20,729 nucleotides of DNA from IMG/VR virus record IMGVR_UViG_3300048547_000256, positions 1 through 20,729 of that record; one strand, 5' to 3'. Within the stretch, counting starts at the first letter, position 1; each line of letters opens with the position of its first letter. The position numbers and the translations under genes were made by a program. Source of the DNA: a virus. Shown here in pieces: positions 1 through 6,067 of this stretch. The notes under the pieces are model-generated. The model did no database searches. It saw only the letters and a program-made list of their open reading frames with translations, and had not been told where the DNA came from.

Positions 1-2
1 AT

Positions 3-86
3 TACTATAAATTAGCTGAAGGTTTGACTACTGAAATATCAGATCGTCCATACGTCAGCTTTGTTGAAAAGAGGAAAACCAAATGA
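3..86 (+). CDS. C-terminal end of an upstream early gene (5' truncated by window edge)
   Basis: An open frame runs from the left edge of the window to a TGA at 84-86 and gives 27 residues ending KRKTK. Its stop overlaps the ATG of the next gene as ATGA, the same coupling seen repeatedly further down this operon, which supports it being real coding sequence. The visible tail is basic at its end and too short to assign to a family. The other two plus frames close within the first 15 bases. Confidence 0.6.
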   Translation, partial: YYKLAEGLTTEISDRPYVSFVEKRKTK

Positions 87-415
87 GTAAAAAAATAGAG
101 ATGACTTCCGCACAAAGCGAGTCTAAGGAAAAGTTGTTTGCCGATGCTTACGACTATTATGCAAAACATTATTTCAATATTAATGACTTTGTAAAAGCAG
201 TAGATTATTTAAGAGCAGATGGTTTGAGTTTTGCTCATATTGCAAAGATCTCAGGCATGACTCACAAAAGTCTCATGCAATTTTATTATCGAGATCAAAT
301 CGAACCACATGCTAGAACCAAAGGCAAAGCTAATTTCTTAATAGACTTTGTTGCTACCATGAAAAAATTAGGTACAGAAGTAGTTCCAGGGAGGTACAAC
401 AATGCCAAGTCTTGA
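83..415 (+). CDS. Small helical protein with HTH-like segment, function unknown
   Basis: This encodes a 110-aa soluble protein of no family I recognise. The N-terminal 30 residues are charged and aromatic (a DAYDYYAKHY run). Residues about 47-69 (GLSFAHIAKISGMTHKSLMQ) have the spacing and hydrophobic pattern of a helix-turn-helix, so DNA binding is possible but unproven. The ATG overlaps the upstream stop as ATGA, and a GAGGAAAA purine stretch precedes it. The 3' end overlaps the ATPase gene by 14 bp. Being first in line before a recombination ATPase suggests an early DNA-metabolism or regulatory accessory, by context only. Confidence 0.75.
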   Translation: MSKKIEMTSAQSESKEKLFADAYDYYAKHYFNINDFVKAVDYLRADGLSFAHIAKISGMTHKSLMQFYYRDQIEPHARTKGKANFLIDFVATMKKLGTEVVPGRYNNAKS

Positions 416-1163
416 AGATGAATTATTATCTGGCTTAGAGCCCGGTCCAGTGAGAATGAATATCGGTGGTGTAGATGGCATAGGTAAAAGTACCTTCGGC
501 TCTCAAGCACCTAATCCAGTTTTTATTTGTACCGAGAAAGGTACAGCATTTTTAAATGTTAAGAAGTTTCCATTGTGTGAAAAGTATCAAGACATTATTG
601 ATTGCATAAAGAAACTTGCCACTATGGATCATGACCGTAAAACAGTTGTCCTAGATACTACAGACTGGGCAGAGATTCTTACTCATGAAGCTGTGTGTGA
701 AGAAAAAAATGTATCTGGTATCGAAGAGATTACTTATGGTAAAGGCTACACCGCGGCTAGAGAAAAGTTTAGAAAGATTTTAAGAGGTTTGGATATCTTG
801 CATGACCAAAAGAAGATGAATGTCATCTTGCTTTCGCATGTAGATATTAGAACTTTTAACGACCCAGAGAGAGAACCTTATGATAGGTATCAATTGAAGT
901 TGCACAACAAGACAGCTTCTATTATTAGAGAATGGGTCGATTTCAATTTCTTTGCGAACCATCAAGTTCGTACTGTGAAAGAAGGGAAGGGCTTCAACGA
1001 GCAGACAAGGGCACTTGCCATGGGTGATCCTATGTTGTTTACGAAGTTCTCTCCCGCCTTTGACGCGAAGAGACGAGTTCCTCTTCCAGATAAGATAGAA
1101 CTCAAATGGGATTCGTTTTACGACGAATATAAAAAATCAATTAAAAATCTGTCGGAGGCATAA
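402..1163 (+). CDS. AAA_24 / Sak4-like RecA-fold single-strand annealing ATPase
   Basis: This is a 253-aa P-loop ATPase of the phage AAA_24 (Sak4-like) type. Family members are RecA-fold proteins that, with a phage SSB, promote single-strand annealing or recombination. Visible motifs are Walker A GVDGIGKST (residues 23-31), Walker B VVLDTTD (82-88, acidic D85), the family-typical YGKGY (112-116) and a sensor-like LLSHVDIR with S145-H146. Length is normal for the family. A good ribosome site (GGGAGG) lies before ATG 402, inside the end of the preceding gene. A DUF669 SSB-type gene follows almost at once, and that pairing is common in phages. A dedicated RecA/UvsX is less likely because the protein is short and lacks RecA DNA-binding loops that I can see. 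Confidence 0.88.
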   Translation: MPSLEDELLSGLEPGPVRMNIGGVDGIGKSTFGSQAPNPVFICTEKGTAFLNVKKFPLCEKYQDIIDCIKKLATMDHDRKTVVLDTTDWAEILTHEAVCEEKNVSGIEEITYGKGYTAAREKFRKILRGLDILHDQKKMNVILLSHVDIRTFNDPEREPYDRYQLKLHNKTASIIREWVDFNFFANHQVRTVKEGKGFNEQTRALAMGDPMLFTKFSPAFDAKRRVPLPDKIELKWDSFYDEYKKSIKNLSEA

Positions 1164-1164
1164 A

Positions 1165-1281
1165 GTGTCAGAGGAGATTTTGTGTGACCACTGTGGAGAA
1201 GAAATTTTAGACGGTGGGTATAAATACAAAGGCCTTCTTTGTTGTACTTTATGTCTTCGCGAGGAGTTAAATTTATCATGA
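1165..1281 (+). CDS. 38-aa two-CxxC (putative zinc-binding) microprotein, GTG start
   Basis: This short gene has a strong GGAGG at 1154-1158, six bases before a GTG at 1165. Its TGA overlaps the ATG of the SSB gene as ATGA. The product has CDHC at residues 7-10 and a CCTLC cluster at residues 26-30, the four-cysteine layout of a small zinc knuckle or LIM-like ribbon, followed by an acidic-basic tail. There are no membrane segments. It fills the gap between the ATPase and the SSB gene exactly, and its frame explains the otherwise unused stretch. Function is unknown; association with the recombination proteins is inferred from position only. Confidence 0.72.
   Translation: MSEEILCDHCGEEILDGGYKYKGLLCCTLCLREELNLS
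1261..1266 (+). promoter_or_regulatory. Ribosome binding site that fixes the SSB start at 1278
   Basis: GAGGAG lies 11 bases before the ATG at 1278. The alternative in-frame ATG at 1239 sits inside the 38-aa gene and has no comparable purine-rich site, so 1278 is the better start. Confidence 0.6.
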
Positions 1282-1757
1282 GTGATGACTTTGAAATAAT
1301 GTTAGGCGAAGTGCCTGATCAAGAAGATGACTTTAAACCTATGCCTGCTGGCGACTATGAATTAGTTGCTAACAAATGGGAAAAGAGAACATCTAAAGCT
1401 GGAAATGCAATGGTTGAAATCGAGTTTCAAGTACTCGGTCCAAGCCATTCTAATAGAAAACTTTGGGAGTATTTTACTCTTGAAGGTAATGCTGTAACCG
1501 TAACCGCTAGGAAAATTAAAGCTTGGCGTAAAGCGTTAGGGTTAAGCACCGATGTCAGTTTCAATGCTAGTGCCTTGGACGAAATGATTAACAATCCTTT
1601 CCAAGCCAAGATCAAAATTGAACCTGGAACAAATGGGTACGAGGACAGTAATAAGATACAAGATTATTTAGCCAAAGGTACATCATCTACATCTGAGGAA
1701 GCGCCTGCGGCGAAACCTTTACAAGAAGAAGATGATGCTATGCCTTGGGATAAATAA
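1278..1757 (+). CDS. DUF669-like phage ssDNA-binding protein
   Basis: This encodes a 159-aa protein matching the DUF669 pattern: an N-terminal PAGDYELV segment, then KRTSKAGNAMVEIEFQVL, a GR/RKLWEYF segment and a helical KIKAWRKALGL. DUF669 proteins are regarded as phage single-stranded DNA-binding proteins that travel with Sak4/AAA ATPases. The last residues are acidic and end in DDAMPWDK, resembling the acidic aromatic tip by which SSBs recruit partner proteins. I start the gene at 1278 rather than the in-frame ATG at 1239 because of GAGGAG at 1261-1266 and the ATGA overlap with the small Cys gene. It likely coats ssDNA for the annealing ATPase and the exonuclease. Confidence 0.85.
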   Translation: MSDDFEIMLGEVPDQEDDFKPMPAGDYELVANKWEKRTSKAGNAMVEIEFQVLGPSHSNRKLWEYFTLEGNAVTVTARKIKAWRKALGLSTDVSFNASALDEMINNPFQAKIKIEPGTNGYEDSNKIQDYLAKGTSSTSEEAPAAKPLQEEDDAMPWDK

Positions 1758-1771
1758 CTGGGTCATCTCCC

Positions 1772-1827
1772 AAAAAAGTCCTACCGAGCAAGTTAATTAA
1801 TACGAGCGGCGTTACGAGCTCGGTAGG
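1772..1827 (-). terminator. Stem-loop with T6 tract reading on the minus strand (antisense terminator candidate)
   Basis: CCTACCGAGC at 1780-1789 and GCTCGGTAGG at 1818-1827 are perfect 10-bp inverted arms around a 28-nt loop. Read on the minus strand, the stem is followed by AC and then six T (1777-1772), a Rho-independent terminator layout. On the plus strand no T-run follows. All genes here are on the plus strand, so it would stop antisense transcription. The large loop weakens the call; a plus-strand regulatory RNA structure is the alternative. Confidence 0.45.
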
Positions 1828-1846
1828 CACACATTAGGAAACAAAT

Positions 1847-2113
1847 ATGATTGATGATAAAAAATTAGTCGCTAACTCTGAGAAGTTGTTAGCAAAAATA
1901 TATAAGTTAAACAATCACATACTGCCAGTTGAATTATTTGACGAAGTTGCGGCTTGTGTTGTTTCGATAAACAGATTAAAGAGAGCGAAGGTGTTATATG
2001 AAAGAAGACAAAATAGATTTGGAAGTGATCTCCAAGAAGGAATTGTTAGAAGAATTACGAATGCACATGATGTCATTCAACAAAAGAATGGGAGAAATCA
2101 AAAGTCCACATAA
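1847..2113 (+). CDS. Hypothetical 88-aa helical protein
   Basis: I do not recognise this protein. It is mostly helical, with a charged N-terminus, a hydrophobic centre (VELFDEVAACVVSINRL) and a strongly basic C-terminal half (KRAKVLYERRQNR and onward). An AGGAAA site precedes the ATG. The 3' 116 bp overlap the next gene in another frame, which is unusually long for this operon. The N-terminal 50 residues lie outside the overlap and look like genuine protein. The C-terminal tail may be tolerated rather than selected. It stands directly downstream of the 1772-1827 hairpin, which would lie in its 5' leader. Confidence 0.55.
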   Translation: MIDDKKLVANSEKLLAKIYKLNNHILPVELFDEVAACVVSINRLKRAKVLYERRQNRFGSDLQEGIVRRITNAHDVIQQKNGRNQKST

Positions 2114-2426
2114 ATTATTAGAAGTATTATTAACCTATGTTTGTTGCGTCACTTACGACGTATTGGAACACAGTACCAATGAAGCAACGATGTTGATCGG
2201 TGCATCCTGGGGCAGAGTCATTAACGATATTGCTAAAGAAAAAGGCATGACTAGAAAAGAAGTTTTCTTTCAAGCAGATATGCTAGGCAATTTAGCTGGA
2301 GGAGCTAACACCGATTGGAACTCTATGAATGAAGATTATGTAATAGATCCAGAGGAGCTTGATGAAGAAGAAGTACTCGACGCTGTTAAACTTCAAATGG
2401 AAAGTAAAGATAAAACGAGGCACTGA
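1998..2426 (+). CDS. Hypothetical 142-aa protein with acidic C-terminus
   Basis: This protein has no recognised family. The N-terminal third is charged helix (KKELLEELRMHMMSF). The middle contains a hydrophobic Cys-containing helix (LLEVLLTYVCCVTYDVL) and an IGASWGRVIND segment. Residues after about 110 are strongly acidic (DPEELDEEEVLDA). No signal peptide or clear membrane span is visible. GAAGG stands eight bases before ATG 1998, inside the preceding ORF. The TGA at the end shares a base with the following ATG (TGATG), so translation is probably coupled. Its place between SSB and helicase suggests a replication or recombination accessory, by context only. Confidence 0.72.
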   Translation: MKEDKIDLEVISKKELLEELRMHMMSFNKRMGEIKSPHKLLEVLLTYVCCVTYDVLEHSTNEATMLIGASWGRVINDIAKEKGMTRKEVFFQADMLGNLAGGANTDWNSMNEDYVIDPEELDEEEVLDAVKLQMESKDKTRH

Positions 2427-2569
2427 TGGCCATAAGAAGAGAAGTAAAAATACACATATCTAGGGCTAAGTATAAAAAGACTAGCCAAGGTTCGCGCAAT
2501 GTAAAGTTCAGTAGTATGAACAAGAATAAAAGAAAGTCCTTCAAAGCATATAGAGGGCAAGGAAGATGA
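2426..2569 (+). CDS. 47-aa highly basic peptide, putative nucleic-acid-binding
   Basis: This short gene is coupled by TGATG to the gene before it and ends three bases before the helicase ATG. The product is rich in Lys and Arg with almost no acidic residues. It begins MAIRREVKIHISRAKYKK and ends in KNKRKSFKAYRGQGR. My recollection is that peptides with a similar K/R-F-K-x-Y-R-G-Q-G ending occur in other marine phages, but I cannot verify this here. DNA or RNA binding is the simplest reading of the charge. The exact fit into the gap between two genes and the tight coupling support it as real. Confidence 0.7.
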   Translation: MAIRREVKIHISRAKYKKTSQGSRNVKFSSMNKNKRKSFKAYRGQGR

Positions 2570-2572
2570 TTA

Positions 2573-4243
2573 ATGAAACTAAGACCGTATCAAGAAGACG
2601 CTATCACTGCACTAGAAAGCTGGTTTGCAACTGAGTCAATAGAGAAACACCCTCTACTCAGTTTGCCTACTGCGTCTGGCAAGACAGTTATCTTTTCTAA
2701 CTTTATTAAAAGAACCATAAACAAATATTCTGATGCTAGGTTTTTAGTCTTAGCACATAGGCAAGAGCTTATTGAACAAGCAGAAGAGAAAATAAAATCT
2801 GTATGGCCAGAGGCACCAGTTGGTGTGTTATCAGCTGGGCTGAAAAGATCTGAGTTGGATTCTCAAATACTTGTAGCTTCAAGAGATACTTTAGCCTCTG
2901 GATCTAGATTAAAAAAAGTTGGGCACTTTGATTACACTATCATTGATGAGGCCCATAACATATCCCCGGACGAACAAACTAGATACCAAAAGATAATCAA
3001 TGAGTTGTCTGCTGAACGAGCTATGCGTGTTTTAGGTTGTACTGCTACGCCTTATCGTATGGGTCAAGGTTATATCTATGGCAAAAGAAAAGATCATTTC
3101 TTTCATGACATTGCTTATCAAGCAAAGATACCAGAACTAATAGATCAAGGTTATCTAGCTAGGATTACTTCTTATAAAGTAGATGACAATACTATTATTG
3201 ACGCCAGTAAAGCCAAGCTTAAATTTAAAGGTGGCGATTACAAAGAATCCGATCTAGAAAAATTAGCTATGGATGAGAAGACCATCGTCGCAATCATTAA
3301 CGATTGGTTAGACAAAGCATATACCAAAGGCAGAACAGCTTCCGTATTTTTTTGTGTATCGGTATTGCATGCTATGAAAATGAACATGCATTTGCAGAAG
3401 CATGGGATTGAATCAAGATTACTAACTGGCGAAACCCCTGGAGAAGAAAGAAAACAAATACTAGAAGATTTTGAATCTGGAAAAGTACATGCTGTTTGTA
3501 ATGTCGGCGTCTTAACAGAAGGTTGGGATGCACCAAGAACAGATTGTATTGCTATGTTAAGACCAACTAAAAGTCTAGGGCTTTACGTTCAGATGTGCGG
3601 CCGAGGTATGCGACTGTACCCAGGCAAAGAAAATTGTTTGCTTTTAGATTATGGCGAGAACATTGCTAGACATGGTTGTATTGATACAGCCAAGCCAGAT
3701 CAAGAAGTAAAAATAAGAAGACCTAAAATCTGTGGCAGTTGTTTGGCTGTCAATCCACCTCATGCAAAGAAATGTGTCGAATGCAATGAAGAGTTCCCAG
3801 TAGCAGAGTTCTTAACTTTCTTAGTGCCTATGGAAGAAAGAAAGGTAGCTAAGAAAACCAAGGCAGATTCTGGAGCAGTTATCTCTGACGAGAAACAAAA
3901 GAACAAGAGTTCTTTAGAAGTTGTAACCAGTGTTAGTGCTGCTGTTGCTGACTCTAAAAATGGCAACAAATATTGTAAGGTATTCTTTTATGTTGATAAT
4001 CAATTCTTACCTAGAATGATGCCACTTATGTTTGGTCATTCAAGAATGCACGGACTAGCAATCAACCATTGGTGCCGTTTAGTAGATCCAAAAATTTGGG
4101 GTGTGCCTAGAACTTCTGAACAAGCAGCGGCCAAGATAAATCAAGGAGCTCTTAAAGGAGTTAAGTCTGTTGGCATAAAAAGAGAAGGTAAATATTTTAA
4201 TGTAAAGAAAATAATTTTTAATGATAAGGAGATATTTCTATGA
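2573..4243 (+). CDS. DEAH-box superfamily 2 DNA helicase with C-terminal Cys4 ribbon
   Basis: This encodes a 556-aa SF2 helicase of the SSL2/RadD type (COG1061-like). An N-terminal Q-type RPYQEDAI (4-11) is followed by motif I PTASGKT (32-38), motif II DEAH (125-128), motif III TAT (157-159), motif V around VLTEGWDAP (313-321) and motif VI QMCGRGMR (340-347). Cys387/390/401/404 form a CxxC-x10-CxxC zinc ribbon, and about 150 residues of unassigned C-terminal domain follow. The ATG lies three bases after the basic peptide's stop and overlaps the exonuclease start by 4 bp. It probably unwinds or remodels DNA for phage replication or recombination. A DnaB-type replicative helicase is ruled out by the motifs. 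Confidence 0.9.
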   Translation: MKLRPYQEDAITALESWFATESIEKHPLLSLPTASGKTVIFSNFIKRTINKYSDARFLVLAHRQELIEQAEEKIKSVWPEAPVGVLSAGLKRSELDSQILVASRDTLASGSRLKKVGHFDYTIIDEAHNISPDEQTRYQKIINELSAERAMRVLGCTATPYRMGQGYIYGKRKDHFFHDIAYQAKIPELIDQGYLARITSYKVDDNTIIDASKAKLKFKGGDYKESDLEKLAMDEKTIVAIINDWLDKAYTKGRTASVFFCVSVLHAMKMNMHLQKHGIESRLLTGETPGEERKQILEDFESGKVHAVCNVGVLTEGWDAPRTDCIAMLRPTKSLGLYVQMCGRGMRLYPGKENCLLLDYGENIARHGCIDTAKPDQEVKIRRPKICGSCLAVNPPHAKKCVECNEEFPVAEFLTFLVPMEERKVAKKTKADSGAVISDEKQKNKSSLEVVTSVSAAVADSKNGNKYCKVFFYVDNQFLPRMMPLMFGHSRMHGLAINHWCRLVDPKIWGVPRTSEQAAAKINQGALKGVKSVGIKREGKYFNVKKIIFNDKEIFL

Positions 4244-5100
4244 GCAAAATAAATAAAATGATAGATCATGTAATGTTATCTGAACCACCAAAGTATCGAC
4301 CATATTTAGGTATGAGTCAGATTGGTAATCCAGACGAAAGAATGTTGTGGTTAAATTTTAGATGGTGTTTACCACCAAATAAGTTTGAGCCAAGAGTATC
4401 TAGGATCTTAGAACTAGGTAATGTTATTGAAGATGTAGTCATTGAGTATCTTAAAAAAGCAGATGGCGTAGAAGTATTTACTGAAGATAAAAAGGGCGAT
4501 CAGTTCAAAGCTTCTTTACTTGGCGATCACTTCTCTGGGCACATAGATGGCGTAGTTAAAAACTTGCCAGAACATAATGATGATTCTATGGTCCTAGAAG
4601 TTAAGAGTTCCAATGACAGAAGATTTAATAATCTAGTTAGTGAAAGTAGTTACGAGCGTTGGTCGCTAGAATATGAAGCGCAAGTGCATTGTTATATGGG
4701 TGCTTTTAAATTACCTAAGTCTTTAGCTTTGGTTTACAACAAAAACAATTCTGATATTTATACTGAAGTAATTAAATATAATGATGAGCTCTTTCAATCT
4801 TTGATAGAGAAGGCGAAAAGAATTATTACTTCGCCAGAGCCACCAGATTTATTCTTGAGTGAAAACGATTGGAAGGTTAAGAACTTACCAAAAGAATCTA
4901 AAGAAGTTTATCTAGGTAGGGCAGAACCAGAGTTTAAAAACTGTAGAAACTGCAAACATTCAAAGCCAATGATAGAAGTTTCCGGGGCTACTTGGCGTTG
5001 TGGTAAGAAAGGTGTTTTATTAAATCCAAAACAACAAATGGATAAGAAAAATTGTCCTGATCACGAACTTATATTTGGTTTGATACCTACACCTTTTTAA
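4240..5100 (+). CDS. PD-(D/E)XK superfamily exonuclease with Cys-rich C-terminus
   Basis: This encodes a 286-aa nuclease of the PD-(D/E)XK (YqaJ/Cas4-like) fold. Catalytic elements are visible in order: E64 in a helix after LELGNVIED, H101-x-D103 (GHIDG), L-E120-V-K122 (LEVKSSN) and Q148 in the YEAQVHCYM helix. A C-terminal cluster C235xxC238, C254 and C272, with C43 near the N-terminus, could hold a metal or Fe-S cluster as in AddB/Cas4 enzymes. AAGGAG at 4226-4231 and the ATGA overlap with the helicase define the start. With the annealing ATPase and SSB upstream it most likely resects DNA ends for recombination. A true CRISPR Cas4 role is not supported, as no CRISPR genes are present. Confidence 0.85.
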   Translation: MSKINKMIDHVMLSEPPKYRPYLGMSQIGNPDERMLWLNFRWCLPPNKFEPRVSRILELGNVIEDVVIEYLKKADGVEVFTEDKKGDQFKASLLGDHFSGHIDGVVKNLPEHNDDSMVLEVKSSNDRRFNNLVSESSYERWSLEYEAQVHCYMGAFKLPKSLALVYNKNNSDIYTEVIKYNDELFQSLIEKAKRIITSPEPPDLFLSENDWKVKNLPKESKEVYLGRAEPEFKNCRNCKHSKPMIEVSGATWRCGKKGVLLNPKQQMDKKNCPDHELIFGLIPTPF

Positions 5101-5108
5101 CAAAAAGT

Positions 5109-5139
5109 TTGCAATAATATATAAAAATCGTTATATAAT
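5109..5139 (+). promoter_or_regulatory. Sigma70-like promoter for the DUF1289-like gene
   Basis: A perfect TATAAT at 5134-5139 has TTGCAA (4 of 6 matches to TTGACA) at 5109-5114 with a 19-bp spacer. The spacer is long and the -35 weak, but the -10 is ideal and sits in the only sizeable gap before gene 5167. AAGAGG at 5155-5160 serves as ribosome site. Confidence 0.5.
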
Positions 5140-5166
5140 ACGCATATCTCTATAAAGAGGTGCGTA

Positions 5167-5424
5167 ATGGCTAAAATATTTAAATTAAATACATTTAAAA
5201 ACATAGCTAGTCTTAGAGGCGAAACTACTAGTCTCGCTGATTATCCTTGCATCAACGCCTGCCACTGGCCTACCAGTATGGAAAACGGTCGTTGTTCTGT
5301 TTGTGGTTTATATGATTACCAACACTCTCCAGTGTTCTGGCAATCATTACCAAAATTAGAACGCAAGATGATAAACCTTAACAACTCTGAGAAAGGCTAT
5401 AAAATAAAACAGATCTATAAGTAA
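5167..5424 (+). CDS. DUF1289-like cysteine protein
   Basis: This encodes an 85-aa soluble protein whose core matches the DUF1289 pattern: PC28-INA-C32, then GRC43-SVC46-G, then W58 and a LPKLER (61-66) segment, as in bacterial DUF1289 proteins with CxxxC, CxGCxR, W and LxxxER. The expected Arg after the last CG is replaced, since GLYDYQ follows. DUF1289 is uncharacterised, and the four cysteines suggest bound zinc or an Fe-S cluster. It is the last plus-strand gene before convergent minus-strand transcription and appears to have its own promoter. It may therefore be expressed apart from the recombination operon, perhaps as a host-directed early protein. That role is inference. Confidence 0.68.
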   Translation: MAKIFKLNTFKNIASLRGETTSLADYPCINACHWPTSMENGRCSVCGLYDYQHSPVFWQSLPKLERKMINLNNSEKGYKIKQIYK

Positions 5425-5575
5425 GCACTGGTTTAAGTGTAGATCGCTAAATATATGTTCATCATATATATAGAGAAGCTGACACTAATGATATACCCAG
5501 CACTCCCGGTGAGTATATTCTTCAAATTCATGCGCGGATTATATACAAAATATTTTTGTATATAAAAAAAATTTT
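5425..5575. other. 151-bp convergent intergenic region with three stem-loops
   Basis: No credible gene lies here. Three inverted repeats follow one another: ATATATG/CATATAT (5451-5457, 5463-5469), ATATAC/GTATAT with an inner CAC/GTG (5491-5518), and the long AT hairpin at 5539-5565. The region separates plus-strand gene 5167-5424 from the minus-strand HNH gene. Confidence 0.6.
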
Positions 5576-5577
5576 TT
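5539..5577. terminator. Terminator-like 12-bp hairpin between convergent genes
   Basis: TTATATACAAAA (5539-5550) and TTTTGTATATAA (5554-5565) are perfect arms around a 3-nt loop, followed by A6 then T6 (5566-5577). The T-run starts six bases after the stem on the plus strand. The stem is AT-rich, so strength is uncertain, but the position after the last plus-strand gene and at the end of a minus-strand gene fits a bidirectional terminator. Confidence 0.45.
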
Positions 5578-6067
5578 ATTTCTTTTTATTTCTTATGATA
5601 TTTTCACACCACCAGAGCAACATGTCCTCGCTCAGAGTGTGTTTAATGATGTTGGCACGCTGACAAACCAATTGAATGTTATATCTGACATACCATTCCT
5701 CTGGATCTATTCTGTCGATAGTTACATTTAAATCTTTCTTACCACTGCCATCTCGATAGTGAGTCATCAATACGCCAGACAAAGCACAAAGACCATCTTG
5801 AGTTTCCCATATTTCTATTAAATCTTCTGGCGTTATCTCCCATTCTCTTTCTGGATTCTTACTAACTCTAGTATGTCTTAGTTGATTGTGAAGTAAATTT
5901 AAAAAACTTTTGTAACTCGATGATCGCTTTCTGTTTCTGTCTATGACATGACAATCTTTACAAAGACCACGATAGGTTATGCCACCACCAACTTGTTCTC
6001 TAGCTTCAAAAAATTTAATCTTCCGCCTTTTCTTGCAAAGCGTACAAGTCCTGGTTTTTTGAGTCAT
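5576..6067 (-). CDS. HNH-family endonuclease
   Basis: This encodes a 163-aa protein with an N-terminal CTLC (8-11) and CKDC (36-39) zinc pair and a C-terminal HNH-type module. In the module, C94-A-L-S-G precedes the core TIDRID (116-121), followed by YNIQLVC (129-135) and RANIIK (137-142). The His usually first in HNH appears as part of a divergent ββα-metal motif (D118-R119, N130, N139, K142), so catalytic competence should be treated as likely, not certain. The gene shares one base with the upstream DUF1064 gene (TAATG), making a two-nuclease unit. It could be a free-standing homing endonuclease or a host/phage DNA-cutting or packaging-associated enzyme; the neighbour favours a working phage nuclease. 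Confidence 0.75.
   Translation of the reverse strand: MTQKTRTCTLCKKRRKIKFFEAREQVGGGITYRGLCKDCHVIDRNRKRSSSYKSFLNLLHNQLRHTRVSKNPEREWEITPEDLIEIWETQDGLCALSGVLMTHYRDGSGKKDLNVTIDRIDPEEWYVRYNIQLVCQRANIIKHTLSEDMLLWWCENIIRNKKK

Noticed and set aside
780-965. Minus-strand 61-aa ORF inside the AAA_24 gene
   Set aside because: Fully nested antisense to a gene with intact Walker motifs; no start signal.
1239-1277. Longer N-terminus for the DUF669 SSB gene starting at ATG 1239
   Set aside because: The extra 13 residues overlap the 38-aa GTG gene and have no ribosome site, while GAGGAG at 1261-1266 and the ATGA junction point to 1278.
1780-1827. tRNA or attachment site (attP) in the gap after the SSB gene
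   Set aside because: The stem-loop lacks T-loop and anticodon-arm features, and no integrase gene is in the window.
4240-5100. CRISPR Cas4
   Set aside because: The fold family is shared, but there are no repeats, cas1/cas2 genes or other Cas signs; neighbours are phage recombination genes.
5149-5160. CTCT/AGAG hairpin covering the ribosome site of gene 5167
   Set aside because: Only four base pairs with a four-base loop; too weak to call a regulatory element.
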